In this document: positions 11,883 through 24,607 of the stretch, one piece after another
How positions within the stretch are numbered: position 1 is the first letter of the stretch
Layout of the letters: each line of letters begins with the position of its first letter
Assembly (NCBI RefSeq): GCF_000312485.1
Contig: NZ_HE997644.1
Coordinates: forward strand, 248,001 to 312,000
Length of the DNA: 64,000 nt
Source of the DNA: Yersinia massiliensis CCUG 53443
Lineage (GTDB): Bacteria; Pseudomonadota; Gammaproteobacteria; Enterobacterales; Enterobacteriaceae
Direction: 5' to 3'
Notes under the pieces: generated by a model
The model's database searches: none
The model's input: the letters and a program-made list of their open reading frames with translations, nothing else
Told to the model about the DNA's origin: nothing
Position numbers and translations under genes: made by a program

Positions 11883-13350
11883 GATGTTCCTCGTTTTTTA
11901 TCTGTGGCTGCAATTTAAGCTCAGCCAATTTACGGGCAATCCTACCAATGTTACCTGCGCCCTGAACCAGAATAAGGTCATCGCCATTGAGCACTTGCGC
12001 CAATACCTCTGGTACGGTTTCACTGTCTGAAACCAAAATCGGGTCTAACTTGCCACGGTTACGGATAGTTCGGCAGAGCGAGCGACTATCCGCACCTGGG
12101 ATCGGTGCTTCACCGGCGGCATACACATCCAACATCAACAAAACATCGACTTGCGAGAGTACATTAGCAAAGTCGTCATACAAATCGCGGGTGCGGGTAT
12201 AACGGTGCGGTTGGAAAACCATCACGATGCGTTTATCTGGCCAGCCAGCACGGGCCGCTTTAACGGTGGCGTCCACTTCCGTTGGGTGATGACCGTAATC
12301 ATCCACCAGCATTGCACTCCCTTCTTTGCCATTGACAGGTGCCAGTGGGAAGTTGCCGAGGAAATCGAAACGGCGACCTGTCCCTTGGAACCCTGCCAAC
12401 GCGCGCAGGATGTCTTCGTCCTCAATGCCTTCTTCCGTTGCGACGGCAACGGCTGCCGCTGCATTCAGTGCATTGTGGCGACCCGGTGCATTCAAGGTCA
12501 CGCTCATCAATGGTTTATCCAAACGCTTGAGCGTGAAATGCCCTTGTGGACCTTCCTGACGATAGCTGGCGATCTGCACATCGGCATCATCACTGAATCC
12601 ATAAGTGGTGATATGGCGACCGACTCGTGGCAACAATTCGCGTACCACAGGATCATCAATACACATCACGGCACGGCCATAAAATGGCAAGTTGTGCAAA
12701 AAGTTAATAAATGTCTGTTTTAAGTTTTCGAAGTCGCCCTGATAGGTATCCATGTGGTCGGCTTCAATATTGGTGACAATCGCCACCATCGGCTGCAAAT
12801 GCAGGAATGATGCATCGCTTTCATCAGCTTCCGCTATCAAATAACGGCTAGACCCTAAGCGCGCATGGGTTCCCGCAGCTTTAACCAATCCACCATTCAC
12901 GAACGTTGGATCCAAACCAGCTTCAGCATAAATACTGGACACCATCGCAGTGGTGGTGGTTTTACCGTGGGTACCAGCCACTGCAATGCCATGACGGTAA
13001 CGCATTAATTCTGCCAACATTTCTGCGCGGCGGATCACCGGAATACGCGCCTCGCGAGCCGCAACAATCTCTGGGTTATCCGCAGAAATTGCCGTTGAAA
13101 CCACAACTACACTCGCATCCAGCACATTCTCTGGACGGTGATGAAAATAAATCTGTGCGCCCAATGAAGCCAAATGCTGAGTTACCGGGTTGGGTGCTAA
13201 ATCTGAACCGCTAATCTGATAACCTTCGTTTGCCAACACTTCAGCGATACCACCCATACCAGCACCACCGATGCCGATAAAGTGTATGTGCCGGACGCGG
13301 CGCATCTCGGGCACGATAGTTCGTAGTTTCGCTAGTTGCTGTGTATTCAC
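11875..13350 (-). CDS. murC: UDP-N-acetylmuramate--L-alanine ligase
   Basis: Adds L-Ala to UDP-MurNAc, the first residue of the peptide stem. I place the start at GTG 13350 ([20 protein letters not shown]), giving 491 residues, identical in length to E. coli MurC. A longer reading from 13407 adds a non-conserved leader. Motifs: [17 protein letters not shown] (nucleotide-binding), [14 protein letters not shown]-loop near residue 125, and [12 protein letters not shown]. 72 bp separate it from murG. Confidence 0.96.
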   Translation of the reverse strand: MNTQQLAKLRTIVPEMRRVRHIHFIGIGGAGMGGIAEVLANEGYQISGSDLAPNPVTQHLASLGAQIYFHHRPENVLDASVVVVSTAISADNPEIVAAREARIPVIRRAEMLAELMRYRHGIAVAGTHGKTTTTAMVSSIYAEAGLDPTFVNGGLVKAAGTHARLGSSRYLIAEADESDASFLHLQPMVAIVTNIEADHMDTYQGDFENLKQTFINFLHNLPFYGRAVMCIDDPVVRELLPRVGRHITTYGFSDDADVQIASYRQEGPQGHFTLKRLDKPLMSVTLNAPGRHNALNAAAAVAVATEEGIEDEDILRALAGFQGTGRRFDFLGNFPLAPVNGKEGSAMLVDDYGHHPTEVDATVKAARAGWPDKRIVMVFQPHRYTRTRDLYDDFANVLSQVDVLLMLDVYAAGEAPIPGADSRSLCRTIRNRGKLDPILVSDSETVPEVLAQVLNGDDLILVQGAGNIGRIARKLAELKLQPQIKNEEHHG

Positions 13351-13422
13351 GTTTCTCTTCACTTTTTTGTCTGTTACACACTCATGACCCGCATCGCTGC
13401 CGGCCATTCATTATCTCTTTGT

Positions 13423-14490
13423 TCACTTACTGGCAGAGACGACTTCAACTGCCACACGTTCCGTCGCATCAGGGATAGCCACGGTTCTTGCCCGTTCGGC
13501 CATCGCCAGTAACGTTGCGCGATCCCACTCAGCCAACAGGCTGCTGACAGCTTGCGCGGTAAATTGTGGTTGCTCGATAATTTTGGCTGCATCTGCCTTT
13601 TCCAGCGGCAATGCATTCCAATATTGCTGCCGGTCTTTATGCTGAAAAGGCACAAAAATCGCGGGTAACCCTGCAGCGGCCACCTCGCTCACCGTCAATG
13701 CTCCTGAGCGGCAAACCACCACATCAGCCCAAGCATAGGCGGCAGCCATATCATCGATGAACTCGACAACCTGATGCTTATCTCCCTGCCCAGCTTGCTG
13801 ATAAGCTTGCAAGACTTCCGGCAACGCACCTTTCCCCACCTGATGCCACAGGATGATCTGCTCACCCAAAGTTGCAGCAACCTGCGGTATTGTTTGGTTA
13901 AGCACTCGAGCACCCTGACTGCCACCGATAACCAACACCCGAACCGGCCCTTCACGGCCCGCCAATCGCTCAGCGGGCAATGGCAGCGCCAAAACATCGG
14001 TGCGAACGGGATTCCCTACCACGTCGGCATGGGGGAAAGCACCGGGGAATGCCTGCAAAACCTTCTTCGCAATCTTCGCCAGCCAGCGGTTAGTCAAACC
14101 CGCAATCCCATTCTGCTCATGCAATACTACTGGGATACCGCATAGCCATGCCGCTAAACCGCCGGGGCCAGAAACATAGCCGCCCATGCCCAGCACGACA
14201 TCAGGCTGATAATCACGCATGATTTTCTTCGCCTGACGTACTGCACGGTAAATCCGCAGTGGAGCCGTCAGTTGGGCCATTAGCCCTTTACCGCGTAAAC
14301 CTGATATCTGAATAAAATCAATTTCAATGCCATGTTGGGGTACTAATGATGCTTCCATTCGGTCTGCTGTGCCTAACCAACGCACCTGCCAACCTTGCGC
14401 CATAAGATGATGTGCCACGGCCAAACCGGGGAAGACATGCCCCCCAGTGCCACCGGCCATCACCATCAAACGCTTGGTCTTCCCACTCAT
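13423..14490 (-). CDS. murG: Undecaprenyl-PP-MurNAc-pentapeptide GlcNAc transferase
   Basis: Peripheral inner-membrane GT-B glycosyltransferase that converts lipid I to lipid II with UDP-GlcNAc. The 355-residue protein opens with [20 protein letters not shown], the family G-loop, and has [14 protein letters not shown] mid-protein and the donor-site block [20 protein letters not shown]. Length equals E. coli MurG. Start overlaps the ftsW stop by 4 bp. Confidence 0.97.
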   Translation of the reverse strand: MSGKTKRLMVMAGGTGGHVFPGLAVAHHLMAQGWQVRWLGTADRMEASLVPQHGIEIDFIQISGLRGKGLMAQLTAPLRIYRAVRQAKKIMRDYQPDVVLGMGGYVSGPGGLAAWLCGIPVVLHEQNGIAGLTNRWLAKIAKKVLQAFPGAFPHADVVGNPVRTDVLALPLPAERLAGREGPVRVLVIGGSQGARVLNQTIPQVAATLGEQIILWHQVGKGALPEVLQAYQQAGQGDKHQVVEFIDDMAAAYAWADVVVCRSGALTVSEVAAAGLPAIFVPFQHKDRQQYWNALPLEKADAAKIIEQPQFTAQAVSSLLAEWDRATLLAMAERARTVAIPDATERVAVEVVSASK

Positions 14491-15689
14491 CGGGCACTCC
14501 TTACAAACGCTTGGGCTTTAGCCAAACGTGTCTCAAAATCAATACGTAACAACAGCACTATCGCAGTTGACATAATAATCAGGCTCGAACCACCGTAACT
14601 GATCAGCGGTAATGTCAAACCCTTGGTCGGCAACATTCCCGCCGCAGCCCCAACGTTAACCAGTGCCTGAAAACTAAACCAGACGCCGATCGAGCAGGCC
14701 AAAAAGCCAGAAAATCGCTGATCTATCTCTAATGCGCGACGCCCAATGGACATCGCACGAAAAGCGACGAAGAATACCATTAACAATGCGAGAACCACAC
14801 CGAAATAGCCGAGTTCTTCGCCTAAAATCGAGAAAATGAAGTCGGTATGTGCTTCCGGTAAATACTCCAGTTTCTGCACTGAATTCCCTAAACCCTGCCC
14901 CCAGAATTCACCGCGGCCAAATGCCATCAGCGACTGAGTTAGCTGGTAACCACTACCGAATGGATCCGCCCATGGGTTCCAGAATGAGGTCACGCGGCGC
15001 ATACGATAAGGTTCGGCGACAATCAGCAGACCGACCGCAAAGACACCTGAGCCGATGATGGCCAGAAACTGCCACATTTTAGCCCCAGCTAAAAACAGCA
15101 TCGCCAGCGTGGTCACAAACAGCACCACCACGGTACCTAAATCGGGTTGCGCCAGCAGTAACACCGCCAGAATGACCATCACGCCCATCGGTTTACAAAA
15201 GCCCCAGAAGTTACTGCGGACTTCCTCAACCTTACGGACCAAATAACTCGCCAGATAACAAAATAGCGACAGCTTGGACAATTCTGCTGGCTGAATACGT
15301 AGCGGCCCGATGGCAATCCAGCGTGATGCCCCGTTGACTGAGCTACCGACGACCAATACCACCAACAGCATCACCAGTGAAATCAGTAACATAATGTTAC
15401 TGTAACGCTGCCAAACGGCCATCGGTATACGCAACGTCACCAGCGACAAACCAAACGCCAGCGCCAAGTAGAGTGCATCACGCTTAGCGAACAAGAAGGG
15501 GTCACTGGCTAAACGCTGACCAATCGGCATCGACGCCGATGTCACCATCACAAAACCGATAATCGCCAAACCAAATGTCAACCACAGCAAGGTTCTGTCG
15601 TAAAGCACCATACTGGTGGTATCGCTCTCCCGCGATCCCATCACAAAATGCTTCAGGGTATTGACCAGCCCCAGCCCCGGCATGCGCAT
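14487..15689 (-). CDS. ftsW: Septal peptidoglycan polymerase FtsW
   Basis: SEDS-family glycosyltransferase that polymerises septal lipid II with FtsI. The 400-residue protein has about ten membrane segments, beginning [20 protein letters not shown], and the SEDS signatures [20 protein letters not shown] and [20 protein letters not shown]. The N-terminal cytoplasmic tail is about 14 residues shorter than in E. coli. One-base overlap with the preceding murD stop. Confidence 0.96.
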   Translation of the reverse strand: MRMPGLGLVNTLKHFVMGSRESDTTSMVLYDRTLLWLTFGLAIIGFVMVTSASMPIGQRLASDPFLFAKRDALYLALAFGLSLVTLRIPMAVWQRYSNIMLLISLVMLLVVLVVGSSVNGASRWIAIGPLRIQPAELSKLSLFCYLASYLVRKVEEVRSNFWGFCKPMGVMVILAVLLLAQPDLGTVVVLFVTTLAMLFLAGAKMWQFLAIIGSGVFAVGLLIVAEPYRMRRVTSFWNPWADPFGSGYQLTQSLMAFGRGEFWGQGLGNSVQKLEYLPEAHTDFIFSILGEELGYFGVVLALLMVFFVAFRAMSIGRRALEIDQRFSGFLACSIGVWFSFQALVNVGAAAGMLPTKGLTLPLISYGGSSLIIMSTAIVLLLRIDFETRLAKAQAFVRSAR

Positions 15690-17008
15690 CAGCCCAACTC
15701 CTCTGCCAAACGAGCAAACTCATCACCACGCTGCTCGAAACTGCGGAATTGGTCCAAACTGGCGCAAGCAGGTGATAACAACACCATATCGCCTGACGTC
15801 AGATCCTTCGTCAGTAAAGTCATGGCCTGTGCCATGGTCTCTGTCAGTTGGGAAACCTCAGGTCGCAATGCCGCCAGTTCCTCGCCATCACGGCCAAAGC
15901 AGTAAATCTTGATATTGTCGCCTTGCAGGAGACGCGTTAACCCAGAGAAATCAGCCGATTTACCGTCGCCACCGAGTAACAGATGCAAGGTACCATCAAC
16001 CTGCAATCCTTCTAAGGCCGCCTCTGTACTGCCCACATTGGTGGCTTTCGAATCATTAATCCAACGCACCCCATTGTGTTCAAACACCAATTGGAAGCGA
16101 TGAGGTAAACCGGTAAAAGTGGTCAACGCCTTCAAACTGGACGAACGCGGGATGCCCGCAGCATCAGCTAACGCCAAGGCAGCCAACGCATTAGTGTAGT
16201 TATGACGCCCAGTGAGCTTCATCTCACGCGTATTCAGCACTTTCTCACCCCGCACACGCAGCCAGATTTCGCCCTGCTGCTTATTGAGGTGGTAATCACC
16301 GACATCAACCCCAAAGCTAATACAGCGGCTATCAGCACCACGTACGGGCATCGTGAGCGCGTCATCGGCATTCACGACACAAACTTTAGCGTTTTCATAC
16401 ACCCGCAGTTTAGCTGCGCGATATTGCTGCAAACCGAACGGATAACGATCAGTATGATCTTCCGTCACGTTCAGTATGGTGGCGGCACTAGCCCGTAGGC
16501 TCGAGGTCGTTTCTAACTGGAAACTGGACAGCTCTAACACCACCAATTGGTTTTCTTGCTTCAGCAACGTTAGAGCCGGAACGCCGATATTACCACCGAC
16601 GCCAACCTGCCAACCTGCCGCTTTCGCCATCTCTCCGACCAATGTGGTCACGGTGCTTTTACCGTTAGAGCCAGTGATTGCCACAATAGGGGCTTGGTTC
16701 TCACGGCAAAACAGCTCGATATCACCAACAATCTCGACACCCGCATCAGCCGCCTCACTCAAGGCAGGATGTGCCAATGCAATACCGGGGCTGGCGACAA
16801 TCAAATCAGCATCCAATAACCACTGTTGGTTCAGGTCACCGACATGGCGCTCGATACTTTCCGGTAACTTATCCAGACCTGCAGGGTTGATACGGGTATC
16901 CATGACGCGCGGCTTAACACCACGTGTCATAAAGAAATCAACGCAGGAAAGGCCGGTTAGCCCCAGCCCGATAATGACCACTTTTTTACCCTGATAATCA
17001 ACCATCAT
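15689..17008 (-). CDS. murD: UDP-N-acetylmuramoylalanine--D-glutamate ligase
   Basis: Adds D-Glu to UDP-MurNAc-L-Ala. The 439-residue protein (E. coli 438) shows [18 protein letters not shown] at the N-terminus and the P-loop [20 protein letters not shown] near residue 110. The start overlaps the mraY stop as TAATG; a second ATG follows directly and could equally be used (MVDYQG). Confidence 0.96.
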   Translation of the reverse strand: MMVDYQGKKVVIIGLGLTGLSCVDFFMTRGVKPRVMDTRINPAGLDKLPESIERHVGDLNQQWLLDADLIVASPGIALAHPALSEAADAGVEIVGDIELFCRENQAPIVAITGSNGKSTVTTLVGEMAKAAGWQVGVGGNIGVPALTLLKQENQLVVLELSSFQLETTSSLRASAATILNVTEDHTDRYPFGLQQYRAAKLRVYENAKVCVVNADDALTMPVRGADSRCISFGVDVGDYHLNKQQGEIWLRVRGEKVLNTREMKLTGRHNYTNALAALALADAAGIPRSSSLKALTTFTGLPHRFQLVFEHNGVRWINDSKATNVGSTEAALEGLQVDGTLHLLLGGDGKSADFSGLTRLLQGDNIKIYCFGRDGEELAALRPEVSQLTETMAQAMTLLTKDLTSGDMVLLSPACASLDQFRSFEQRGDEFARLAEELG

Positions 17009-18090
17009 TACCGCACCTTCAGCGTCGCCAGGCCAATCAGGACCAGCATCAGCGAAATAATCCAGAAGCGCACGATCACTCGTGGTTCCGGCCAGCCTTT
17101 AAGTTCGTAATGGTGGTGAATCGGCGCCATACGGAATATGCGCTGCCCACGTAGCTTAAAGGACCCGACTTGCAAGATGACTGACAGTGTTTCAACGACG
17201 AACACGCCACCCATAATCACTAATAAGAACTCTTGGCGTAGTAAAACCGCGATGGTACCTAGCGCACCACCTAAGGCCAATGAGCCCACATCGCCCATGA
17301 AAACTTGTGCCGGATAAGTGTTAAACCAAAGGAAGCCCAACCCAGCGCCGACAATGGCGGTACAGACGATCACCAGTTCACCGGCATGGCGCAGATAAGG
17401 AATATGCAGATAGGCCGCAAAGTTCACGTTACCGGTCGCCCAAGCCACTAATGCAAAACCGCCCGCAACAAATACCGTCGGCATAATCGCCAACCCATCT
17501 AGCCCGTCAGTCAAGTTGACCGCATTACTGGTGCCAACAATCACGAAGTAAGCGAGCAGGATGTAGAGCAAGCCCAGTTGCGGCATGATGTCTTTGAAAA
17601 ATGGCACCACTAACTCAGTAGCGGGCGTATCTTTCCCAATGCTGTACATCGCGAATGCCGCAGCCAGTGCGATGATCGATTGCCAGAAGTACTTCCAGCG
17701 AGCAATCAAACCTTTGGTGTTTTTACGTACCACTTTGCGGTAGTCATCGATAAACCCGACGATGCCATAACCCACTAAGATGAACAGCACACACCAAACA
17801 TACGGGTTAGAAGGATAAGCCCACATCAGCACCGAAATGGTGATGGAGAACAGAATCATTAAGCCGCCCATGGTCGGCGTGCCGCGTTTACTGAAATGTG
17901 ACTCTGGCCCATCGTTACGCACCACTTGCCCAATCTGCAATTTCTGCAAATAAGCAATCAAATGCGGCCCCATCCACAATGAGATCACCAACGCCGTTAA
18001 CAGACTTACAATGGCTCGGAACGTCAAATAGGAAAAGACGTTAAAGCCCGAATAAAATTGCACGAGATATTCAGCTAACCAAACTAACAT
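17008..18090 (-). CDS. mraY: Phospho-MurNAc-pentapeptide transferase
   Basis: Integral membrane enzyme that transfers phospho-MurNAc-pentapeptide to undecaprenyl phosphate, making lipid I. The 360-residue protein has about ten membrane segments and the conserved aspartate and loop motifs: [19 protein letters not shown] with the catalytic Asp pair, [10 protein letters not shown], and the histidine loop [13 protein letters not shown]. Length equals E. coli MraY. Overlaps murF by 7 bp. Confidence 0.97.
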   Translation of the reverse strand: MLVWLAEYLVQFYSGFNVFSYLTFRAIVSLLTALVISLWMGPHLIAYLQKLQIGQVVRNDGPESHFSKRGTPTMGGLMILFSITISVLMWAYPSNPYVWCVLFILVGYGIVGFIDDYRKVVRKNTKGLIARWKYFWQSIIALAAAFAMYSIGKDTPATELVVPFFKDIMPQLGLLYILLAYFVIVGTSNAVNLTDGLDGLAIMPTVFVAGGFALVAWATGNVNFAAYLHIPYLRHAGELVIVCTAIVGAGLGFLWFNTYPAQVFMGDVGSLALGGALGTIAVLLRQEFLLVIMGGVFVVETLSVILQVGSFKLRGQRIFRMAPIHHHYELKGWPEPRVIVRFWIISLMLVLIGLATLKVR

Positions 18091-19445
18091 GATGCCTTCT
18101 CCTGTAACGCACGCACGACATGCTCCATGGCGGCGCTACGTGAACCTTTAATTAAGACGGTAATAACCGGATGTTCGAGCAGCAATTCACTCACACGGGC
18201 TGCCAATGCACTCTTATCCTGAAAATGTTCGCCACTGCCGCTGGCGTCGCTCAATGTCTGACTTAACGTGCCGACACTCAGTACTTTGTCGATACCCGCC
18301 TGTTTAGCGGCTTCACCCACCTGACGATGGCAATCGATCGCGGTATCGCCCAATTCGCCCATGTCACCGACCACCATGACACGATAGCCCGGCATTTCTG
18401 CTAGCACTTGCGCGGCGGCAGTCATGGAACCCACGTTGGCGTTGTAAGTGTCGTCTAGTAGCAATTTGCCAGTGGCGAGTTGTATCGGGAATAAGCGCCC
18501 CGGTACGGCTTGTAACTGCATCAGCCCCTGACGAACAGCCGCGAGATCAGCACCAACCGACATGGCTAACGCCGCTGCGGCAAGCGCATTGGCGATGTTA
18601 TGCCGCCCGGGTAATGGCAGCTCAATGGCGACCGTACCAAAGGGTGAATGCAGGGTGAAATGCGTTGCCTGCGGCGTAATGCGGACATCGCTGGCATAGA
18701 AATCAATATCGGCGGCACCCTGAGGGGAAAAACGCCAGACCTGCTTGTTATGCAGTGTTTCTTGCCAATGTGGCCAGTCATTGCTGTCGGCATTGATAAT
18801 CGCGGTGCCGTTAGCGGGTAATCCGGCAAAAATCTCGCCTTTGGCCTGCGCCACACCGGCCAGTGAACCAAAACCTTCCAGATGAGCAGCCGCTAAATTG
18901 TTCACTAAAGCGCTTTCTGGGCGGCTTAAATCTGTGGTGTAAGCAATTTCACCCACATGATTGGCACCCAATTCAATGACGGCAAAATCATACTCAGGCG
19001 TCAAACGCAGCAACGTCAGCGGTACACCGATATCATTATTAAAGTTACCGGCGGTATACAGCACATTGCCGCATTGGCGCAAAATCGCTGCCGTCATTTC
19101 TTTGACGGACGTTTTACCTGACGAGCCCGTTAAGGCCACCACACGAGCAGGTACTTGCTGGCGAACCCAGGCAGCAAATTGCCCCAATGCCAAGCGAGTG
19201 TCTTTAACCACTAATTGCGGTGCCTCCACCAGTAAGCGTTTACTTACCAGCAAAGCTGCAGCACCAGCAGCAACTGCATCTTCTGCAAAATCATGCCCAT
19301 CAAAACGCTCGCCTTTGAGCGCCACAAACAGACAGCCAGCCGTGACCTGACGAGTATCAATGGTCACTTCGGTTATCTCGATGCCAGCGCCGATTAATTC
19401 AGCGTTAAGCAATTCGGACAAGAAATGCAGCGAGACCTTAATCAT
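18084..19445 (-). CDS. murF: UDP-MurNAc-tripeptide--D-Ala-D-Ala ligase
   Basis: Adds the D-Ala-D-Ala dipeptide to complete UDP-MurNAc-pentapeptide, in the cytoplasm. The 453-residue protein contains the P-loop [19 protein letters not shown] near residue 105 and the family block [14 protein letters not shown] with [12 protein letters not shown]. Overlaps both murE (4 bp) and mraY (7 bp), so it belongs to one translationally coupled string. Confidence 0.96.
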   Translation of the reverse strand: MIKVSLHFLSELLNAELIGAGIEITEVTIDTRQVTAGCLFVALKGERFDGHDFAEDAVAAGAAALLVSKRLLVEAPQLVVKDTRLALGQFAAWVRQQVPARVVALTGSSGKTSVKEMTAAILRQCGNVLYTAGNFNNDIGVPLTLLRLTPEYDFAVIELGANHVGEIAYTTDLSRPESALVNNLAAAHLEGFGSLAGVAQAKGEIFAGLPANGTAIINADSNDWPHWQETLHNKQVWRFSPQGAADIDFYASDVRITPQATHFTLHSPFGTVAIELPLPGRHNIANALAAAALAMSVGADLAAVRQGLMQLQAVPGRLFPIQLATGKLLLDDTYNANVGSMTAAAQVLAEMPGYRVMVVGDMGELGDTAIDCHRQVGEAAKQAGIDKVLSVGTLSQTLSDASGSGEHFQDKSALAARVSELLLEHPVITVLIKGSRSAAMEHVVRALQEKASC

Positions 19446-20929
19446 GCGATCACCCCCAATAAACGGGCGACGGTCACACGGTCGGAGTAATCCAGTCGAC
19501 GATTACCAACCAATTGATAATCTTCATGTCCTTTACCAGCGATCAGAACAACATCGTCTTCTTTAGCCTGCATAATGGCGCTGGTCACCGCTTCAGCACG
19601 ACCATGAATCGCCTGCGCATGACCTGCATCTAATAACCCATTGAGGATATCGGCCACAATGGCCTGAGGCTCTTCGCTACGTGGGTTGTCATCCGTCACG
19701 ACGACACGATCAGCCAGTTGTTCTGCGATACCGCCCATAAGTGGGCGCTTACCTTTGTCACGATCACCACCGCAACCAAACACGCACCAAAGCTGACCTT
19801 TGCAATGTAAACGGGCTGCCGCCAGCGCTTTTTCTAATGCATCTGGTGTGTGAGCATAATCCACCACGACTGTCGGTTTACCCGGTGCGTTGAACACTTC
19901 CATCCGCCCACAAACCGGTTGTAAATGCGGTGCGGCAGCTAAAAGTTGTGGCAACGGATAACCCAGCGATAACAGCGTTGACAGTGCGACCAGCAAATTG
20001 CTGACATTGAATGCCCCCATCAGGCGGCTTTCTAACTGGCCTTCGCCCCAACTGGAATCAAAAGCGATACTGGCACCATTATCGTGATACTCCACCTTGC
20101 TGGCCGATAACCACGGGCCTTTCCAACCCGTAGGGACGTTACCTTCCATACTGACGGCGACCGCTTGTGGCAACTGACTTAACCAGCGGCGACCCACTTC
20201 GTCATCAGCATTAATAATCTTGTGTTCGGATTGATGAGTGGAGAACAGCAGCCATTTTGCTGCTTCGTAACTCGCCATATCGCCATGGTAATCCAGATGA
20301 TCACGACTTAAGTTAGTGAACACTGCGGCGGCAAACGGCAATGCTGCCACGCGATTCTGAATCAAACCGTGGGAAGAGACTTCCATCGCAGCGAACGTCG
20401 CACCTTGATCAACCAAATTGCGCAGTAAATGCTGAATATCAACTGCTGAGCCCGTGGTGTTTTCCGTTGGCACCACTTGCCCTAATAAACCATTGCCCAC
20501 CGTTCCCATCACTGCACTGGTTTCGCCCAGCGCTTGGCTCCATTGCGCCAACAACTGAGTAGTGGTGGTTTTACCGTTCGTGCCAGTCACACCGACCAAA
20601 CGTAAAGCCGCCGCAGGTTGATGATAAAACTGCCCTGCCAGCGTGGATAAATGCTGATTCAAATTACGCAAATAAATAACAGGGACACCATGCATTTCTG
20701 CAACACTGGCATCCGGTGCCACACCATCAGCTTCAGCGACAATGGCGGCAACACCTTGTGCGATGGCTTGCGGAATATAGCGACGCCCGTCCGTCTGATG
20801 GCCAACAATGGCGACAAACAAATCCCCGGCAGCGGCAACACGGCTGTCTAATGTCATTTCCCGTAGCGCACGCTCCGGGACATCTAGCCCCCAAGGCGCG
20901 AGTAAGTTGCGCAAGTTACGATCTGCCAC
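19442..20929 (-). CDS. murE: UDP-MurNAc-dipeptide--meso-diaminopimelate ligase
   Basis: Adds meso-diaminopimelate to UDP-MurNAc-L-Ala-D-Glu. The 495-residue protein starts with GTG inside the ftsI 3' end (14-bp overlap). It carries the P-loop [20 protein letters not shown] near residue 110 and the DDNPRSEEP motif, whose DNPR sequence marks specificity for meso-DAP over lysine, consistent with a Gram-negative wall. Confidence 0.96.
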   Translation of the reverse strand: MADRNLRNLLAPWGLDVPERALREMTLDSRVAAAGDLFVAIVGHQTDGRRYIPQAIAQGVAAIVAEADGVAPDASVAEMHGVPVIYLRNLNQHLSTLAGQFYHQPAAALRLVGVTGTNGKTTTTQLLAQWSQALGETSAVMGTVGNGLLGQVVPTENTTGSAVDIQHLLRNLVDQGATFAAMEVSSHGLIQNRVAALPFAAAVFTNLSRDHLDYHGDMASYEAAKWLLFSTHQSEHKIINADDEVGRRWLSQLPQAVAVSMEGNVPTGWKGPWLSASKVEYHDNGASIAFDSSWGEGQLESRLMGAFNVSNLLVALSTLLSLGYPLPQLLAAAPHLQPVCGRMEVFNAPGKPTVVVDYAHTPDALEKALAAARLHCKGQLWCVFGCGGDRDKGKRPLMGGIAEQLADRVVVTDDNPRSEEPQAIVADILNGLLDAGHAQAIHGRAEAVTSAIMQAKEDDVVLIAGKGHEDYQLVGNRRLDYSDRVTVARLLGVIA

Positions 20930-22682
20930 CTGAACCCTCTTTTGTATTAGTCACTAATTCGCTTTTATCACCAGTGGGTAATGCATCCGGCTCGATGTTC
21001 ATGGTGCGCAAGACGCCGCCCATGATGGCACCGAACACCGGTGCAGAAACCGCACCACCGTAATATTTCCCTGCCTGCGGGTCATTAATGACCACAACCA
21101 GAGCAAATCGAGGGTTACTCGCAGGCGCTACGCCTGCGGTGTAAGCGAGGTATCGGTCCATATATTTGCCATCCGGCCCGACTTTCTTGGCTGTACCGGT
21201 TTTAATGGCGATCCGGTAGCCTTTGATGGCGGCTTTAGTGCCCCCGCCGCCAGGTAATGCCACACTTTCCATCATATGAACCACGGTACGTACCAGCGGT
21301 TCAGGGAAAACGCGTTCACCGGCCACTGGCGGGTCAACTTTGGTGATCGACAGCGGGCGATAAACCCCCATGCTGCCGATGGTTGCATAGACTCGCGCTA
21401 GTTGTAACGGTGTTACCATTAGCCCGTAGCCGAAAGAGAAGGTGGCCCTCTCTATGTCAGACCACCGTTGTTTTTTAGGATATAAGCCACTGCTTTCTCC
21501 GACCAACCCCAAATTGGTCGCTTTCCCAAACCCAAACCGTGAGTAAGTATCTACTAACGCTGAGGATGGCATCGCTAACGCCAGTTTAGAAACACCGACG
21601 TTACTCGACTTCTGCAAGATCCCGGTTACAGATAACTCTGCGTAACGGGCCACGTCTTTAATTTGGTGACCGTTAACAAAGTACGGCAAGGTGTTCAGCA
21701 CACTGTTTTCTTTCACTACACCGTGCTGCAATGCCGTCATGACGACCATTGGCTTCACTGTTGAGCCGGGTTCAAAAATATCGGTTATTGCTCGGTTACG
21801 CATCGCGTCTTTCGGCGTACCGGTCAGATTGTTTGGGTTGTATGACGGGCTATTCGCCATCGCTAACACTTCGCCGGTATTTACATCGACCAACACCGCC
21901 GTACCCGACTCCGCTTTGTTAAAGGCCACCGCATTGTTCAATTCGCGATACACCAACGCCTGTAAGCGCTCATCAATGCTCAGCGCTAAATTATGTGCCG
22001 CTTGACTATCAACGGAGGAGATATCCTCAATCACGCGACCGTAGCGATCTTTACGCACCGTACGCTCACCAGGTTGTCCGGTCAGCCAACGGTCAAAACT
22101 TTTCTCAACGCCTTCAATACCTTCGCTATCGATATTGGTCACACCGATGATGTGCGCCATGACTTGGCCTGCGGGATAATAACGGCGGGATTCTTGACGC
22201 AAGTAAATGCCAGGCAATTTCAACTTATGGATATAGTCGCCAATGGCAGGGTTAACTTGGCGGGCCAGATAAACAAAGCGACCTTTTGGATTGGCGTTGA
22301 TTCGCGTCGCCAATTGATCGAGGGGGATCTCCAAAGCATCTGACAGGGCTTTCCAGCGTGTATCCAGTGTGATACCGCCGCGCTCAATTAACTCTTTCGG
22401 ATCAGCCCAAACCGCATTAACCGGTACGCTGACGGCCAAAGGTCGGCCAGAACGATCGCTTATCATGCCACGCGCTGTCGGCACGGATTGCACGCGCAAC
22501 GAGCGCATATCGCCCTCACGCACCAACTTGTCGGGATTAATTACTTGCAGATAGGCCGTGCGTAACATCAAGCCAACCAATGCCAATAAAATACAGCCGC
22601 ATAACAACGCAAAACGCCAGCTAATAAAGCTGGCTTGTTCTTCTTGTTGGCGCTTTAACTTCCCAGGGCGCGCTGCTTTCAT
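20916..22682 (-). CDS. ftsI: Septal transpeptidase FtsI (PBP3)
   Basis: Class B penicillin-binding protein that cross-links septal peptidoglycan with FtsW. The 588-residue protein has one N-terminal membrane anchor ([20 protein letters not shown], about 25-44), a pedestal domain, and the transpeptidase motifs: S307-TVK (nucleophile in EPGSTVKP), SSN in [12 protein letters not shown], and KTG in [10 protein letters not shown]. Length equals E. coli FtsI (588). The 93 bp between it and ftsL contain no gene. Confidence 0.97.
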   Translation of the reverse strand: MKAARPGKLKRQQEEQASFISWRFALLCGCILLALVGLMLRTAYLQVINPDKLVREGDMRSLRVQSVPTARGMISDRSGRPLAVSVPVNAVWADPKELIERGGITLDTRWKALSDALEIPLDQLATRINANPKGRFVYLARQVNPAIGDYIHKLKLPGIYLRQESRRYYPAGQVMAHIIGVTNIDSEGIEGVEKSFDRWLTGQPGERTVRKDRYGRVIEDISSVDSQAAHNLALSIDERLQALVYRELNNAVAFNKAESGTAVLVDVNTGEVLAMANSPSYNPNNLTGTPKDAMRNRAITDIFEPGSTVKPMVVMTALQHGVVKENSVLNTLPYFVNGHQIKDVARYAELSVTGILQKSSNVGVSKLALAMPSSALVDTYSRFGFGKATNLGLVGESSGLYPKKQRWSDIERATFSFGYGLMVTPLQLARVYATIGSMGVYRPLSITKVDPPVAGERVFPEPLVRTVVHMMESVALPGGGGTKAAIKGYRIAIKTGTAKKVGPDGKYMDRYLAYTAGVAPASNPRFALVVVINDPQAGKYYGGAVSAPVFGAIMGGVLRTMNIEPDALPTGDKSELVTNTKEGSGGRS

Positions 22683-22775
22683 GCGTTACCTTGGCAACGT
22701 AGAGTCATGGTGGCCACTATTTCCTTTTTTTCTTTGAAAAACAGTTTGTTAACTAAATCTAAGTTAAGAAAAACC

Positions 22776-23096
22776 TTATTGCTGAACCAAAATATTTTCT
22801 TGTGATGGATCAACATGTTGCATCTTCAGTTTGTCGGTCGCGATACTTTCAACACGGCTGTGATCACCTAACGCGTTCTCTTCCAGAATCAGGTTACGCC
22901 ATTCGATATCCAGCGCATCCCGCTCCAGTACCAACTGCTCACGCTCGGCGGTCAGCAAACGTGTACGGTGCGCGGTGGTGACAACAAAAACGGCAGACAC
23001 TAACACCGCGGCCAGTAGAATTAAGGGGATCTTCGCGTTGCGGAGTAAATCCCCGCCGATGACCCCAACTAATCCGTGACGTTCGTTGCCTATCAC
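22776..23096 (-). CDS. ftsL: Cell division protein FtsL
   Basis: Small bitopic divisome protein that forms a complex with FtsB and FtsQ and activates FtsWI. The 106-residue product has a short cytoplasmic N-terminus, a membrane helix ([20 protein letters not shown], about 23-42), and a periplasmic leucine-heptad coiled coil ([19 protein letters not shown]). E. coli FtsL is 121 residues; the difference is in the N-terminal cytoplasmic part. Start overlaps the rsmH stop by 4 bp. Confidence 0.94.
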   Translation of the reverse strand: MIGNERHGLVGVIGGDLLRNAKIPLILLAAVLVSAVFVVTTAHRTRLLTAEREQLVLERDALDIEWRNLILEENALGDHSRVESIATDKLKMQHVDPSQENILVQQ

Positions 23097-24055
23097 GCTT
23101 TAACCTTCTCAGCAAAACGTAATACGGAGCTACGTGCCCGCGGATTTTCAGCCACTTCAGCATCTGCTGGCATCATTTTGCCGATGGACTTTATGGTGCG
23201 CCCACCCATGCTACGTAACTGCGCTTCCGTCAGCGGCAACCCTGCTGGAACCTGTGGCCCACGGCTATGCTGGCGGATAAAGTTCTTCACAATGCGGTCT
23301 TCTAGTGAGTGGAAGCTAATCACTGACAAACGACCTTCAGGTGCCAACACCTCATGTGCGCCATCCAATGCACGCTCAATCTCTTCTAATTCACTGTTGA
23401 TATAGATACGGATGGCTTGAAAACTACGTGTCGCCGGATGCTTGTGCTTTTCACGGAATGGACTGGCATTCGCAATCAAATCCGCTAGCTCTTTAGTACG
23501 CGTCATAGGTTGCGTGAGATTACGCTCAACAATGGCCTTAGCGAGACGCTTAGCAAAACGCTCTTCACCGAAGGTTTTCAATACCCAAGCGATATCATCA
23601 GCACTCGCTTTCATTAGCCATTCAGCGGCTGATAACCCACGAGAAGGGTCCATGCGCATATCCAATGGCCCATCACGCATAAATGAAAAACCACGTTCTG
23701 GATCATCCAATTGCGGTGATGACACACCGAGATCCAGCAAGATACCGTTAATACGGCCGACTAAATCCAATTCCCGCACATAATGTGCCAAATCAGAAAA
23801 AGGACCGTGTACGATAGAAAAACGCGGATCGGTAATAGATTTTGCTGCTTCAATCGCTTGAGGATCGCGATCAATTGCTATCAAGCGCCCTTCTGGCCCA
23901 AGTTGGGACAAAATCAGACGCGAGTGACCACCACGGCCAAAAGTTCCGTCAATATAGATACCGTTATCGCGGATGTTCAGGCCATTCACGGCCTCATCTA
24001 GCAATACGCTTGTGTGCTTGTAGGTGTTATCTACAACTTTATTTTTATCAACCAT
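23093..24055 (-). CDS. rsmH: 16S rRNA m4C1402 methyltransferase RsmH
   Basis: SAM-dependent methyltransferase acting on N4 of C1402 in 16S rRNA (formerly MraW). The 320-residue protein shows the SAM motif [19 protein letters not shown] near residue 35, [20 protein letters not shown], and [13 protein letters not shown] near the C-terminus. The N-terminus ([20 protein letters not shown]) is about seven residues longer than in E. coli. Two bases separate it from mraZ. Confidence 0.96.
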   Translation of the reverse strand: MVDKNKVVDNTYKHTSVLLDEAVNGLNIRDNGIYIDGTFGRGGHSRLILSQLGPEGRLIAIDRDPQAIEAAKSITDPRFSIVHGPFSDLAHYVRELDLVGRINGILLDLGVSSPQLDDPERGFSFMRDGPLDMRMDPSRGLSAAEWLMKASADDIAWVLKTFGEERFAKRLAKAIVERNLTQPMTRTKELADLIANASPFREKHKHPATRSFQAIRIYINSELEEIERALDGAHEVLAPEGRLSVISFHSLEDRIVKNFIRQHSRGPQVPAGLPLTEAQLRSMGGRTIKSIGKMMPADAEVAENPRARSSVLRFAEKVKA

Positions 24056-24057
24056 GC

Positions 24058-24516
24058 TTATAGCGATAAGTCCTGTAGCCGCTCAGAAAGTGGTTCCTGA
24101 GTGGACTGCTCTGCGTCGATGTCATCCTTGACTTGTTGATACCAGGTCTGTTCATCCCACAGTTCAAACTTGTTGAACTGCCCAACCAGCATCACTTCTT
24201 TATTTAACCCAGCATGCTGACGCAATGTTCCTGCGATCAGTAAGCGCCCAGCACCGTCCATCTGACATTCACTGGCATGTCCTAGCAGCAAACGCTGAAC
24301 CCGACGCTCAGCCGGGTTCATGCTCGACAGACGAGATAATTTTTGCTCAATGATTTCCCATTCAGGGAGTGGGTAAAGTAATAGGCATGGTTGGTGAAGG
24401 TCTATGGTACAGACCATCTGGCCTTGCGATTCCTCATTCAGCAAATCCCGATAACGGGTAGGTACGGCGAGCCGCCCTTTGCTGTCGAGGTTAACCATCG
24501 TTGCCCCACGAAACAT
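24058..24516 (-). CDS. mraZ: Transcriptional regulator MraZ
   Basis: AbrB-fold regulator that represses the dcw promoter by binding repeated TGGGN boxes. The 152-residue protein has the double SpoVT-AbrB arrangement: [20 protein letters not shown] in the first copy and [20 protein letters not shown] in the second. Length equals E. coli MraZ. First gene of the dcw operon; its own target boxes lie directly upstream at 24537-24569. Confidence 0.97.
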   Translation of the reverse strand: MFRGATMVNLDSKGRLAVPTRYRDLLNEESQGQMVCTIDLHQPCLLLYPLPEWEIIEQKLSRLSSMNPAERRVQRLLLGHASECQMDGAGRLLIAGTLRQHAGLNKEVMLVGQFNKFELWDEQTWYQQVKDDIDAEQSTQEPLSERLQDLSL

Positions 24517-24536
24517 GGCTGAGTTACCCCTTCATG

Positions 24537-24569
24537 ACCCAATTCACCACTTTACCCCACAAATCCCCA
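24537..24569 (-). promoter_or_regulatory. MraZ-binding repeat (three to four boxes, 10-bp period)
   Basis: On the minus strand the leader reads TGGGG-atttg-TGGGG-taaag-TGGTG-aat-TGGGT. Three boxes are spaced at exactly 10 bp (24569, 24559, 24549), with a possible fourth, off-phase box at 24541-24537. This is the known MraZ operator layout, TGGGN separated by 5 bp, placed between the predicted transcription start and the mraZ ATG. Confidence 0.85.
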
Positions 24570-24577
24570 CATTAAAG

Positions 24578-24607
24578 AGTTTACGGATGGTATGAAAACC
24601 TTGTCAA
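24578..24607 (-). promoter_or_regulatory. dcw (mraZ) sigma-70 promoter
   Basis: TTGACA at 24607-24602 is a consensus -35. An 18-bp spacer leads to TAAACT at 24583-24578 (4 of 6 to TATAAT). The predicted start near 24571 falls just before the MraZ boxes, which suits repression. Confidence 0.7.
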
